DNA of 64,000 nucleotides. Origin: Basidiobolus meristosporus CBS 931.73. Lineage: Eukaryota; Basidiobolomycota; Basidiobolomycetes; Basidiobolales; Basidiobolaceae. The position numbers and the translations under genes were made by a program. Under the pieces are notes generated by a model. It searched no databases, had not been told where the DNA came from, and saw only the letters and a list, made by a program, of their open reading frames with translations. Of the stretch, positions 25,220 to 36,874 are shown one piece after another (position 1 is the first letter of the stretch; every line of letters begins with the position of its first letter). The DNA lies in contig MCFE01000082.1 of the NCBI GenBank assembly GCA_002104905.1, positions 62,001 to 126,000 of the forward strand, read 5' to 3'.

Positions 25220-26974
25220 TCATGAGAAGTTTTCTCCCGAGGTGTAAATCGAATAACTCATGCCATCCATAAACGGGATTGGTGTGTTGATGCTTGCTGA
25301 GGATAGCGACCCATCTAGGGGAATCCCAGTTTGGTCTGAACTCATTTGAAATGAAGTAGAGAAATTCACTTGGTCGGTGGGTTGGTGAGGCTTACCTACG
25401 TAATTGCCATTTACGCTAGACGATTTGGCTGAAAGGTTCCAATTAGTCGAGTCCATACTATGGCCTCTCATCATGGTGCCACGCGTGATCGAATTGTATT
25501 GAGGAACAGGGTTTTGTCTAAGCGAATTCGATCCCAACTGTAGCATCTGATTTTGGTGGATATCCTGATGCTCCAGAAGAAGCTCTTCGTTGGAGAGGAA
25601 TATCGGGTTGTAGCTCTTCCCGATACGTGGCTCAGATAAACGACGCATTTTGAGTTTACCATGATCGCCAATAAGATTGGGCTGATTGCTGTATGGGGCT
25701 GGTTGAGCCATATGTGGATAGTTGGGCTTGGCAAATGGTACCTCCAATGAATCATTCAGCATAAAGCATGGGATTTCAGCAGAGGGTTGTTGTCCTTGAA
25801 AGAATGGCTGATTTTGCGGTTGACTGGCAAGATGGGCATGGTCATAAAATTGATCATCTTCGGCAATTGTAGCCAGATGTTGCTTTTCAGTGGGGACAAA
25901 GCCCATGCTGACGAAGGATGCGATAAACTCTGGAGGACACGAGTTTCTTCTGGTATTGCCTGGGAAGCTGGTTGGTGTTCCCAGGTTTGCACTGCTTCCA
26001 TGCAACAGGTTACCTTGAGACCCCATGTCATCAGCGATTGAATTTATGGAGGGACTATAGGTCGACACATAGTCTTGTAAGTGATCAGGAAGCGACACGG
26101 CTGACATTGGCGCTGATACTGTATTGGACATGTAGCTGGACATTGGGCTCAGTAGATCAGTGGGAAAGCGGCTTTCAGTTGCAGAGATTGGGCCAAAGGA
26201 CTCCCATCCGGATTTTGGGCCTGGAAGGGAATTTGCGCGACTTCTGAATTCGACGAATTTCTCCTGTGGATTGCTGATGTCATACGGATACGAGTTTTGA
26301 TGGTAATACAGCTGTGATTCTAAAGAGCGTTTGCGTTGTTGCGGTAGTACTTCGAGAGTATCCCTTTGGGATTGATGTTGCCGCATCATTTGCTCATATT
26401 GTTCGGGAGTGGAGGCAATTTTGATCGACTGAGGGTTTGGTCTTTGTTTTTTCCCCGAACTCTCGGCCGCGGCTTTGCCATTTTTGCTGCTCTGCGACAA
26501 GCATTCACTCGAGACCGCTCTCGATATTGAGGACGATTTGATGGTAGTGGATTTCTCTGTTGTATCGGTGAATTCGTGAGATTGAGATCTTTCTTCAGTT
26601 TCTGAGGATGAGTTCTCCTGGCCGTTGGCATCGATTTCGGGATCCACAGGGGCACTCTCATCCGATTTCTCCTGGTTCTTCTGGTTTTTTGCTTTGGCGC
26701 GTCGATTCTGGAACCATACTTGGACTCCACGGGGAGTCATTGCGAGTTCCTGAGCGAGTGTACGGCGGACCGCATTGTTGGGTTTTGGATTCTCATGAAA
26801 GGCCTTTTCGAGAACTTTGAACTGGCTTTTGGTTGTTCTTTTCCTATGCTTAACCTCAAAAGGATTGTAAAAAGAGGTTCGAAAATCCCCATGCCCCGGA
26901 TGATGGAAAGTCTCGAAAATCTGCAAATTAGGGATAAAAGCCTGGTTTGACGAGGAGGGAAGACCGAATTCCAT
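25220..26974 (-). CDS. homeobox transcription factor, intronless
   Basis: A single open frame of 584 residues. The homeodomain occupies about residues 42-101: KHRKRTTKSQFKVLEKAFHE, then helix 3 GVQVWFQNRRAKAKNQK with the invariant Trp, Phe, Asn and Arg. It is a typical 60-residue domain, closest in style to fungal PHX1/YOX1-like proteins, but assignment to one of these is not possible here. The remaining about 480 residues are low-complexity, rich in Ser, Asn, Gln and Pro, as in many fungal regulators. The ATG at 26974 is the only start before the domain. The long upstream tract (2.5 kb) fits a regulated gene. Confidence 0.93.
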   Translation of the reverse strand: MEFGLPSSSNQAFIPNLQIFETFHHPGHGDFRTSFYNPFEVKHRKRTTKSQFKVLEKAFHENPKPNNAVRRTLAQELAMTPRGVQVWFQNRRAKAKNQKNQEKSDESAPVDPEIDANGQENSSSETEERSQSHEFTDTTEKSTTIKSSSISRAVSSECLSQSSKNGKAAAESSGKKQRPNPQSIKIASTPEQYEQMMRQHQSQRDTLEVLPQQRKRSLESQLYYHQNSYPYDISNPQEKFVEFRSRANSLPGPKSGWESFGPISATESRFPTDLLSPMSSYMSNTVSAPMSAVSLPDHLQDYVSTYSPSINSIADDMGSQGNLLHGSSANLGTPTSFPGNTRRNSCPPEFIASFVSMGFVPTEKQHLATIAEDDQFYDHAHLASQPQNQPFFQGQQPSAEIPCFMLNDSLEVPFAKPNYPHMAQPAPYSNQPNLIGDHGKLKMRRLSEPRIGKSYNPIFLSNEELLLEHQDIHQNQMLQLGSNSLRQNPVPQYNSITRGTMMRGHSMDSTNWNLSAKSSSVNGNYVGKPHQPTDQVNFSTSFQMSSDQTGIPLDGSLSSASINTPIPFMDGMSYSIYTSGENFS

Positions 26975-29468
26975 ATTTGTTATCTATATATATATATGAA
27001 GCGATGCAAAATATTTGGAACTAGACGTCTCGCAGATGATCAGGTTGCTGGGGAGGGCTTAGAATATCTATGTTCAAAAGAGGGTTGTTGATGTAGATGA
27101 ATGGGAATCTGTCGATTCATGAGCGCGGAACATCCTATTTAAAAGCAAATCCTGAAGTCTGAGGGGCCGGCGAGTTGCTGCAGGAGGGAGACAAAACTGA
27201 AAGCCGATGTTGTGAGTTGATTGGCTGCTGAAATGTGGGGGAGTCGAAAGAAGCTGGGAGATGGCATTCACGCACACTACCAGAAAAAGTAACCGAATGG
27301 ATCAGAGTGCTATAATATTTACAGTACTCTAAGGAGGTGTTTCCAGAAACCTCATTATGATCGCTGTTTTCCTGGTCAGCATTGTACAAGTGTATCATTG
27401 GATCTTTCCTGAATTCTGTGCGAGTTGGTGCAGGCCTGTTTTGTCCTAGAATCGGAATTTTCAATACCTATGTTCAAGCTACCACCACCTTACCAGTGGG
27501 TAGAAATGATCTATGCTAGACTGATTAAGTCATTGAAAAACTCTACTTGGCCATATATTGATCGACTCCCCCATAGCTATTGGGCCCACTTCATCCTAAT
27601 CCATTGTCGATATTCTGTATTGCCGAATACACATGCAAGGAGTGATCCACATATCAAGGCTACGATTGCAGATGCAGCAACTACGACAGATCTCGCCTGC
27701 TGAGGTTCATGAAACAGCTTCTATCGGGAAATTACTAGCGGTTTTGTTTGTGGCAATACTTGGCCTTAACATGTGCACCAAGCAGCAATTTCAGGGGTTG
27801 TAATAGGTTAGCGCATGCTACTAGCACTTTTGCATTGAAGATTCTATTAGGGGGCCGCATACCATTCTTGAGTCAGCAGTTACAATAACGGCGTGGCAGT
27901 TTCCGATGTGGTGGTGCATCATAATGCGGCTAATTGATCACATTTTCTTGAAACAATTGTTCCTAGGTTGCATGTTGTGATTGTATCTATTGCTTTCAAG
28001 CCACTGTGTGGAATACAGTATTTTGAGTTTGCTTCTCAACGATGTCGTTGTCTCGGCATGGCTTATCATCCCACGTTCCGCAACACATATTGCCAATCGG
28101 AAATGATGTTTTGATGCCGCCATGCGTTCTTCGTTAGCTTCTATTCTTCTATCAGCAAACTTGCATCAGGCAACATACTTTAAGTCTGTATTGTTGTGGG
28201 ACAAAATCCATACTCTTTCAACCCGGTGTTTACTTAATGTCAATATGTTTAGGTATGACTGCCAGGATTATCATTGCTATAACCACGACTATACCTGTTT
28301 GGACTGCATTCAGGTGTGACCAATGTTGGTGATGGGTCGTTCTCCCCATGATTCAATCCATATGATAAAGCCGATAGCACTGGTAAAAACGCCGAGAAAC
28401 CACTCTAGAACAGCAACAAACCTTTAGCATTGCTGATTATCCAAATGGTTCTGAACATACCTGTAATCAACCATTGAATCAAATCAACATTGGTAGTATG
28501 CCATCCTTGACAGCCATGTGTTCTAATCAAGATTGGCAGCCAATCTGGATTTCTCTGTCTCTTGACTAGTGGATCTTTTGAAGATCAGACAGTCATAGCG
28601 TGCAATGCATTGAACTTCCCACGTGACATCCATAATTTTTCTGATTCTGTTCCCCCCTCGAGAGGCTGTATATTCTCAATAAGTGAGACGGAATCAATGG
28701 TATAGCATTCCTGTTGCCACTTACAGACTTTCCGAAATATGGACTCACGTACCAGAATCCGGATGCATATGTCCAAGTAGCAGATCAATATAAGCAGGCT
28801 ACTATTCTTTGAGGAAATACTCCTTACGACGATTGCATGGAGAGGAGTGTTGAGTGCCATCTCCTACATGATATTTATTTTCTTCATTTTTTTAGAATAC
28901 CACCCGAGTTATTCGTTATCTAGGATCTTACTATTGCAGGGGCTGGTGCGTTTTACGACAATCCGCTCCTTTTCCTTAAGCGGAGATAGCTCCTCGATGT
29001 ACCGAGGCATTGAAAGCAGTCTCTACATTAAATATTAAAGCCAACTGAGTAAAGGCCAAGAACAACTCCCTAATGTTTTCTTGTTAAACGGTCCAGCACA
29101 CGAATAAATGGATTAGCCCAAGAAATAGTGTAGCACGTTGCCCCTAAGACACACGACATACGTGCAACCTAGCTTTTGCCTTAGCATTGAATGCTCATCT
29201 ACTGCACAGAGTCGGTTCTACAATAAATCATGGTTGAGAGTAGCCACTGGATTATGTGACAACAAGATGTGTGCGTCAGGGCTATGCACCTCCGTGTTCT
29301 AACCCAAGTATGGCATCTACTTAGATATTCGATTGAAATAGACAATGAGTTTCCACAAAGAACCTATCCTCACTATCAAGAGTAGGGTTCATTTAATTGG
29401 CAGGTCACACTCTTGGATCGTTCGAAAAACTGTTTTTATTGGGGGCAAGTACTATACATTTACTAAGT
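26975..29468. other. 2.5 kb gene-poor tract upstream of the homeobox gene
   Basis: A (TA)n run at about 26985-26997 lies 11 bases before the homeobox start and would be in its 5' UTR. On the minus strand a CCAAT sits near 27220. A 109-codon frame at 27135-27464 (minus) overlaps this promoter region and has no family resemblance. No other gene is supported. Confidence 0.5.
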
Positions 29469-30557
29469 TTATTTAGTGTCATAAGGATAGAATCCATGGC
29501 CAGATTTGCGCCCGTAACGCTTCTGTTTGACTAATTCGTTCAACATTGGTGAGGGCTTGACCAGTTTTTCACCCTGAAGACCCTTGCCTTCGGTATACCA
29601 ACCATCAATGATATGCTTCATGGTATCCAGTCCAACATACTAATAATGATGTGCATGGTGAGTACTAATTTCCCTACTTCCAAAAAATAGCACTTACATC
29701 CATCAACTCAAAAGGTCCCATAGGATACCCGGCTCCAAGCTTCATGGCTGTATCAATATCTTCAGGTGTAGCCTCCCCGCGTTCAGCTAAGCGGACGGAC
29801 TCCATGAGGTAAGGCACAAGCAAACGGTTAACAATAAACCTACAACAAAAACACTCAGTTTACAAAGGCCATGATAAAGTTGCTAGGACAACCTGCTTTA
29901 CCCTGGAGTGTCTTTGCATGCAACAGGGGCTTTCTTCATTTTTTTGCATACATCGAATAAGGCCTGATTGGTTTCTTCACTGGTTTGTTCCGTACGGATT
30001 ACTTCCACCAACTTCATTTGAGGAACAGGGTTGAAGAAATGAAGGCCACCAAAACGGTCTTGTCTCTTTGTGGAGGATGCGATATCTCCAATTGGCAATG
30101 AGCTGGTATTTGAAGCAAAGATAGTATGCTTTGGCGCAGCATCGTCCAACTTTTGGAACAATTTACGCTTGATATCAAGGTTTTCCACAATCGCCTCCAC
30201 GACAAGGTCAACTTTAGAGGCGGTATCTTCAGAATTGGTAGATGTTTGAATGTTCTTCATGGTATCCGCAATGAACTTTTTCTGCTCAGCCTCATCGGTG
30301 AAGCCTTTGCGAGCAACTCTCTTCAAAGAGGATGAGATGATGGATTTTCCTTTCTCCAAGTGTTCGTCACTAACATCAACCAAAATAACGGAATAGCCGT
30401 TCTGTGCAGCAACCTGAGCAATGCCCGCACCCATCAAACCAGATCCATAGACACCGATAGTTTTCACCACTTGAGTATTTCCATTGCCGGTTGAAAAGTG
30501 ACGCAGGATACTACGGGCTCTGGTTGTTGCTTGCGCGGCTCTAATAGCAGAGTTCAT
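29469..30557 (-). CDS. 3-hydroxyacyl-CoA dehydrogenase, mitochondrial (HADH type)
   Basis: Three exons (30557-29902, 29839-29698, 29639-29469) encode 322 residues, matching short-chain HADH. It oxidises L-3-hydroxyacyl-CoA with NAD+ in beta-oxidation; close relatives act on 3-hydroxybutyryl-CoA. A presequence rich in Arg/Ala/Ser ([20 protein letters not shown]) indicates mitochondria. The Rossmann loop is [20 protein letters not shown], followed by the NAD-binding Asp in VILVD. The catalytic His lies in [17 protein letters not shown] and its partner Glu in this same segment, and [10 protein letters not shown] opens the C-terminal helical domain. A peroxisomal form is not suggested (no C-terminal SKL). 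Confidence 0.94.
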
Positions 30558-32207
30558 TATAAACTGACAAGTGAATAGGAAAGGGTCCCGTTTATGGAAT
30601 CCACGGACATCACAATTTATAGTTGTTGAATCTGACGTATTAGATGACCCATCTGAAACCGATTTCCTTAGTCATATGAAACTTCCTTATCAAAGTGTAC
30701 TACCTTATTCACATGCAACTTGTTGACAAAGAGTTAACATGAATTGGCGGACTTTAACGCACGAGTATGGAATTAAATATATTACTGATATTCTCCCATT
30801 ATTATATTAGATAATTGAATATGGCATTTCATGGAGAAAATTATCACAAATGGCCCTATCCCTCGATGGCCCATTAGTGGATAAGGCTTATGAGCAATGG
30901 ATATCGGCATAAATGCTCGAAGCTCGTGGTTGCACGATGTCATAATCAGTAATTAACTCCAAGTATTATTTCCTCCGACCACCGCTCCGAGACTACACTA
31001 CTGGTTTGGGAATTCCTATGTCAGATCCCACATTGCATAGTTTTTGCAATGGTGTTTAACAATATGATTAATTTTCAGAACATAAATGTTGAATAAATAA
31101 ATCAACATATTAAGGCGGACTTGAAACGGTCGAGATGTTGCATGAAAGCGTGGAGATTGATTAGAAATATAGAAATGATGAGTCAATCTCTCTAGTTGTT
31201 TGTGGACTACAGTCCAGATTAAAAAAACCCACCCTGATGAGCCAGTGAGCACATTCTAGAGCCTAGTTGACCAAAGCAGTTAAACGATATGCTTATTGTC
31301 CAGTCTCTTATATGCCACTTCGCTTACTCAAAATTGCATCTAGTTGTACCCTGGTGACCTTATTTACACTGAATGATATCAACAGTAAAAACCTCATAAA
31401 TAAAGGACAAGTACCTATTTAAATCAAAGAATACTAGCATCAGATTATATCCATCTCTTTACTGTTGGAGTTAAAGATACAGGGATAGTTGGGGTAAAAC
31501 GTGTATTTAGCATCTACTGGGTTTTTCTGTATTCATTGTGTATTTTTCATGACAGACATGGCACAATCGAAACTCTGCTTGGTGAATAATCCAAGGCAAT
31601 GAAATAATGACACTGCATGTTGCCACGATTTGAGAGCACGAAGTTGGTTACCATAATCAAACCTTCAGCAAAATCTTATTACCTTCTCCATAGTATTCAT
31701 TGCTATATCTGAGGCCACAAAACAGGGACGTAGCTATTTAATCTCATGCTAACGTATGTTGATCCTTGGCCTTACTGCTAATTAGCTGCAGTTTGCCATA
31801 CGAATCTGCTGTCATGAATGCAATATGACATAAGAACAATATTTTAGTACTTTAGTGTTAAGATTTCACGTCACTATGAGGAAGATGAGTCCCATTTTCT
31901 TGACCACACAATGCCATAGGATCTACGAATGTCCAGGGTTTCGTTGACTGTGGTATATTTGGTATTATGACTATGCGAGCTTTGACACTAGAAATGAGTT
32001 TTCATTTAGTGGTTTACCATATCTAGACCTTAATTGTCATCATCCATCGTATCACAACACTATACGTATGACGTTACTATCAATGCACTAAAGATATTCT
32101 GTAGCAATCGTATAAAAAGTCAGTCTCACCCACTACCAAACACAAATCATTTTGTATACTGCCTACGCCGGACTTTAATACCACCACCACCTGTCAAAGT
32201 TTGAAGC
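30558..32207. other. 1.6 kb intergenic, promoter of the repeat protein
   Basis: No gene seen. A 22-base sequence at 32031-32052 recurs at 39177-39198 with one mismatch. A TATA box lies at 32111-32117, 97 bases before the next start. Confidence 0.55.
32111..32117 (+). promoter_or_regulatory. TATA box of the disordered repeat-protein gene
   Basis: TATAAAA, 97 bases upstream of the ATG at 32208, in a fungal-type position. Confidence 0.5.
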
Positions 32208-34181
32208 ATGTCTAACCATATCAACAATCACAAAGTGGCCTCCGTCAATAGTGAAGAATACAAGCACCCACATATGACTGCATTGAAGGAGTCCATCAAG
32301 AATCTTGCTGGCTCTATTCCGAACACAAATCAAATGCGAAATTTGATAAATAAGGATGACCGCAGCGATGAATCCAAGCAATACATCAATGATGATAGTT
32401 ACGCCCCTGGAATTAGCACTAATTCAGTAGGCAAAAGTTTACCTAGTTCTCGCTTGGGTGATGAGGCGTTGTCCAGGGAATTCAGGAGAAATGTAGCTCA
32501 GGATTACGATACTGGAGCAGCTGACAATTCTTCTCCCAGCAATGAGTCTACCGGTAATAGATTTACCGACAGTAGAAATTCAAGAGCTCTATCTGACGGT
32601 ATACCGACAAAGGCTGAAAGCAGAAATAGACTAACAGGACAAAACTTTGCTGATGCAGGGGATCATCTCGCAGATCACTTTAATGATCTCCACTTGCAAA
32701 AATCTAGTAGCATATCTAATGAAGATCCAGTCAACTCATCCAAAGCTTTTGCTAAACCAACTGTTATGAATCCTGCTTACGATTCAGTAGATCCTGCAGA
32801 TCATCGGGCACCAACAAAGCATATTCCCTCCACAGTACCCGCAGTTCACCCTACTGAAAGTAATTCAGACTTACCCGAACATCGTGGACCAATGGAGCGT
32901 ACCTTATCGGATCGGTCTGACAGTTCTACCTTGAGTAGAAGGTTGCAACGGAATCTTAACCAGCATTTGGATGATGAAGTTACTACATCTGAAGAAAATA
33001 TTACACCTGTTGCACGATCAACTGAGGGTAACAGCAGCAATTTGAATCACCCAGGGAATATGGCCCACGATGGTGCTTTTATCCACAACAATGACTCTTC
33101 ATACCCCGAAGTGAATAATGGCCATCAGTCTGCTAATTATAACACTAACAGGTCTATTCATGGTGAAGGCCCAGGTGGATTTGGAAAATATGGTACCACT
33201 GCGCCTGCCGTTGAAAATGGTACTGAAGCAGGAATACATCGACACAACGACTCTACTGTTCCTACAAATGGAAACAATATTGGAGCACTTAATGAGGATG
33301 GAGGCCTCAACTCTAATGGCCTTGCGCAAACTAACCTTGCTAATCCGGCCTACCATAACAGCCATCATAGACATGGACTGGCTGGTTCTGCTGCCGGGGC
33401 CATTGCTAGTGAGGGTGCTCGAGCACTTGAAAATCACCATAACACTACCACTTTCGGAAGAAACAGTGGTGTTGGGGCACTTGATGAGGACAGAGGCCTC
33501 AATTCTAATGGCCTTCCGGAAACTAGCCTTGCTAATCCGACCCACCATGATAACCATCATAGACATGGACTGACTGGCTCTGCTACCGGGGATATTGCTA
33601 GTGAGGGTACTCAAATTAGAAAGAACCATGATAATATCACGCCTGCCTTCGAAAGCTTCAACAACGACTCAAAGTGCGGTGAGCTTGACAACTATATTGC
33701 TTCCGAGTCTAATAGACCATTCCCATACACTACACAAGGCCCCGACTCCAACGCTATTGGTTATAGTAACTACGACTCCAAGCAATCTGAAAGACCTGAT
33801 TACCATGATCAAGTCACTCCCGCTTTTGAAAGCTTTGGTCGATCTAATGAGACTCAGATTCCCTCAACACAGCCAACCCACTCGACTGCTGACATTCAAA
33901 GTGTTCCCAGATCATCACTTGGCGAACGAGCCTCTATCTCGGGGAATCATCCAGTAAATACCCCGTTGGATGCAGAGAATTTTCCCACTAACTTGGGTTT
34001 CACAAACGCTCAAAACATCCCTACACAGGAAAAAATCAAGGCTTCACAAGGTTTAGGCTCGCATTTAAATGATGATCATCAATTATATAACAGTGAGCCA
34101 CATCTAGTTGATAGCGGAAACACTGGCCTTCACTCCCATAAGACTTCTGAGCACTTGCCCGAGCTTTATCCAAGATCATAA
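32208..34181 (+). CDS. disordered Asn/Ser/His-rich protein with internal duplication, unknown function
   Basis: A single-exon frame of 657 residues; I recognise no domain. Composition is dominated by Asn, Ser, Asp, His and Gly, with no signal peptide or membrane segment. Two copies of a 64-residue block lie near residues 359-468; each has GALxEDxGLNSNGL, LANPxxHxxHHRHGL and a glycine-zipper-like (A/T)GSAxGxIASEG. The short motif TPAFESF recurs downstream (residues around 480 and 540). The start has the first ATG after a TATA box. Such hydrophilic, glycine-zipper proteins are common among fungal stress-induced or conidial proteins, but that is inference. The gene lies 290 bases upstream of, and co-directional with, the SFH5-like gene. 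Confidence 0.75.
   Translation: MSNHINNHKVASVNSEEYKHPHMTALKESIKNLAGSIPNTNQMRNLINKDDRSDESKQYINDDSYAPGISTNSVGKSLPSSRLGDEALSREFRRNVAQDYDTGAADNSSPSNESTGNRFTDSRNSRALSDGIPTKAESRNRLTGQNFADAGDHLADHFNDLHLQKSSSISNEDPVNSSKAFAKPTVMNPAYDSVDPADHRAPTKHIPSTVPAVHPTESNSDLPEHRGPMERTLSDRSDSSTLSRRLQRNLNQHLDDEVTTSEENITPVARSTEGNSSNLNHPGNMAHDGAFIHNNDSSYPEVNNGHQSANYNTNRSIHGEGPGGFGKYGTTAPAVENGTEAGIHRHNDSTVPTNGNNIGALNEDGGLNSNGLAQTNLANPAYHNSHHRHGLAGSAAGAIASEGARALENHHNTTTFGRNSGVGALDEDRGLNSNGLPETSLANPTHHDNHHRHGLTGSATGDIASEGTQIRKNHDNITPAFESFNNDSKCGELDNYIASESNRPFPYTTQGPDSNAIGYSNYDSKQSERPDYHDQVTPAFESFGRSNETQIPSTQPTHSTADIQSVPRSSLGERASISGNHPVNTPLDAENFPTNLGFTNAQNIPTQEKIKASQGLGSHLNDDHQLYNSEPHLVDSGNTGLHSHKTSEHLPELYPRS
33282..33612 (+). 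repeat. 139-base direct duplication, spaced 192 bases
   Basis: Segments 33282-33420 and 33474-33612 have identical length and are closely similar, e.g. both contain CCATCATAGACATGGACTG and ATTGCTAGTGAGGGT. The 192-base period equals 64 codons, so the duplication preserved the frame. Confidence 0.9.
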
Positions 34182-34405
34182 GCATTGTACAACGTAAATA
34201 AAGGCCGCTTATGTACAGCTTCTTTCGATTCCATCAATCAAATAGTAGTAAATATTTATCACACAGCTTGGATAGGATTCTAGAACTAACAGGAAGAGGC
34301 CACTGTAGAGATTCCATTTATTTTGAATTTCTAATCAATACCCCATTTGGCTGAATAGATGTGATTTCTGTAATCAGATTTTGACAACTGAGTTTTAAAC
34401 TCCGG

Positions 34406-34412
34406 TATAAAA
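34406..34412 (+). promoter_or_regulatory. TATA box of the SFH5-like gene
   Basis: TATAAAA, 67 bases upstream of the ATG at 34473. Confidence 0.5.
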
Positions 34413-34472
34413 GATGCATTGCAAACATTGCAGGTACTAAAGCCTGATTGAATACTCACCACCAAGAATATC

Positions 34473-35476
34473 ATGAGCAATACAGAAACCGGGTATTTGA
34501 ACAATCTGACTGAACTGCAAGCTGAAGCTCTGGAATCTCTGAGAGTTCGTGTTGTTGAAGAATTACCAAACGCTGATCTTTCGGCGGACGATGTGAGTAC
34601 AGTTAAGGACGAATCTCATTCCGACAAGCGCGTCCTCTTACCGATATATTTGCTAGCTTACAATCTGGGGTGTTTCTCTAGAAAATTTGGAGCAACTCAG
34701 CAAAGTGCAGAAAATTGTATTCTTGAAGTTCTTGCGAGCCCGTGATTTTAAGGTGGATCTGAGTTTGAGAATGCTTCTTGACACCTTGAAGGTTAGTGCA
34801 ACATCAGCAATCATGTTTTTAACCCTCTCATTTGTCTTACCACGTCGTTAAATATGCAGTGGCGAAAGGAGTTCAATATCAACTCTTTGATGAAGGAATC
34901 TTTTCCCGAAGAAATCCAAGAGCTTGGTTATATCCACAAGACAGATATCAACGGCGGGCCAGTAACTTACAACATATATGGAAATCTCAAAGCTGACAAG
35001 GTATTTGACGCTGACGGTACCCCAACGCGCTTTGTCCGGTGGAGGGTTCAGCTGATGGAAAGAGCCATCGCCTTACTTGATTTCGAGAACGGAGTGGAAG
35101 CGATGACACAGGTATAATATTCTTATTCATGTGTTTTCCCAACACCATCACTTATTCCAGGGTCTATTGCAAGGTGCACGATTACCACGGTGCAAGCCTG
35201 TTTCGCATGGATCGTCGTATGAAAACTGCCTCGTCCCAAATTATCCAACTATTTCAAGATCACTATCCAGAGTTTCTGGATCGGAAACTCTTTGTCAACG
35301 TGCCTGGCTTGATGGAAATGTTATTTAATCTTATGTCGGTGTTCGTAAGCGCTCGAACCAAGAGTAAGTTCCTTATGGTTGGTCAGGCAAACACACAAAA
35401 GACTCTCTTGACTTATATCAGCAAGGAGAATTTACCAACACAGTATGGTGGCGATAGTCAACTTCACACAATCTAA
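34473..35476 (+). CDS. SEC14-family CRAL-TRIO phospholipid transfer protein, SFH5-like
   Basis: Four exons (34473-34592, 34657-34791, 34860-35111, 35174-35476) encode 269 residues. The CRAL-TRIO-N helix bundle includes KIVFLKFLRARDFKVDLSLR; the lipid-binding fold includes VHDYHGASLFRMD, FQDHYPEFLDRKLFVNVPGL and FVSARTKSKFLMVG, closest to SFH5, a non-classical phosphatidylinositol transfer protein acting between the ER and plasma membrane. The third acceptor was placed at GCAAG|GTG because the earlier TTCCAG|GG breaks the frame and this choice gives the family's VHDY. SFH5 can also bind haem in yeast through a Tyr; that residue was not checked here. Confidence 0.87.
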
Positions 35477-35935
35477 GACTATTCAGATGATGTCGATATT
35501 TTTCCAGTACATATTTCGTAATCTATTAATATATAGCTAGTGTTTACCAAAATAAATCTCCTTGTTTTGCTAGAATAAGTCTAGATTTACCATGCACCTC
35601 TCTACACGCCACATACCCGTTGTCAAGACCAGATTACATCTCTCTTCTAGCCAGGGACTATTGTCCTACTTAACATGAAGAAGACACGGTCTCAAGTTCG
35701 TGATTGGATAATAACTTATAGCACTCAATTCATGAGATGAGATGATTGGAGTCACGGTAGGCTGAGTACCAAGTTACGTAGTTTACTGGAAAAGACTGTT
35801 GAAAAACGTGAACAGTCACATATTAATCATCAATATGATATCAATTGCGTATGTCGACCTAGATGTAATTTCGTATGGATCTTTAAATAGAGACTGAGGC
35901 CTCCGTGATTACGCTTTGAATTTTCAGGGTCTGTT
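35477..35935. other. intergenic, SFH5-like to GT8 gene
   Basis: About 460 bases with a TTTAAATAG element near 35881, a possible weak TATA box 55 bases before the next ATG. Nothing else is recognised. Confidence 0.5.
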
Positions 35936-36874
35936 ATGCTTAATTCTCTTCCTCGTTATGCTTGGGTAACACTCCTTACTCGGGACCAGTTCTTTCAAGG
36001 GGTGCGGGTGTTAGCACGCTCGCTGAAGAAGTCCAACTCGATATACCCTATAGTTGTCATTCACACCTCGAATGTTTCACAGCAAAATCTAGAATTGTTA
36101 TCTAAAGAAGGCTGCTTAATACGTCTCGTAGATTTTGTCGATCCTCAACCTAACCGGAGGCTCAACTACATATGGGAGCGTTATGCAGATACTTGGACAA
36201 AGCTTCAGGCTTGGAATTTGACTGACTACGAGAGGGTTACACTCCTAGATGCCGACATGCTGGTATTGAAGAACATGGACGAAGTATTCGACGTGCTTGA
36301 TCAGTCACCTCTTAGCCTAGCTGCTGCGAATGCTTGCACCTGCAACCCTTTCAAGCAGGAAAGCTACCCAAAACACTGGTATGTTGTTTTCATACGAGTT
36401 TCATAGTTACCAGAACGACCATCCAACTGCTTTTCAAACTAATACAGGATCCCTGCTCACTGTGCGCATACCATTTACGAAAATGCCGCCACAAGCAATA
36501 TTGATGCATCCGTATCGAAAGGAACACATGAGTACTTCAACTCCGGTCTGCTTGTTCTCGCCCCCTCCCAGAATTTATTTCAAAGAATGGTCAGGGAGTT
36601 GAATAAGACCCAGAATCTTGATCGCTATACATTTCCTGACCAGGACTTTCTCAATGAAATCTTTCGTCATAGCTGGATTCCGCTGCCCTACATCTACAAC
36701 GCACTAAAGCCCATGAAGTACTGCCATCCCAAAATGTGGTCACTTGCTGATATCAAAAATATCCATTACATCTTGGAGAAACCATGGGATGTAGATTTAA
36801 CTGATCGTAAATCCCTGGGGCCATTTGACGATTTGTACAAGTTATGGTGGGATGTGCAGTCGGAGCTCTCTTAG
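35936..36874 (+). CDS. glycosyltransferase family 8 protein, glycogenin/galactinol synthase-like
   Basis: Two exons (35936-36378, 36448-36874) encode 289 residues. The N-terminal sugar-nucleotide fold begins RYAWVTLLTRDQFFQGVRVL, and the metal-binding DxD motif is in ERVTLLDADMLVLKNMDEVF, as in glycogenin. Later blocks are EYFNSGLLVLAPS, the DQDFLNEIF segment and a conserved His in NIHYILEKPWD. No signal peptide or membrane anchor is seen, so a cytosolic enzyme is likely. Glycogenin would self-glucosylate on a Tyr; the C-terminal glycogen-synthase-binding tail of glycogenins is absent, so another acceptor is possible. Confidence 0.9.

Noticed and set aside
33099-33629. 176-codon minus-strand frame
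   Set aside because: Antisense to the repeat protein and sharing its duplication; no start context or family.
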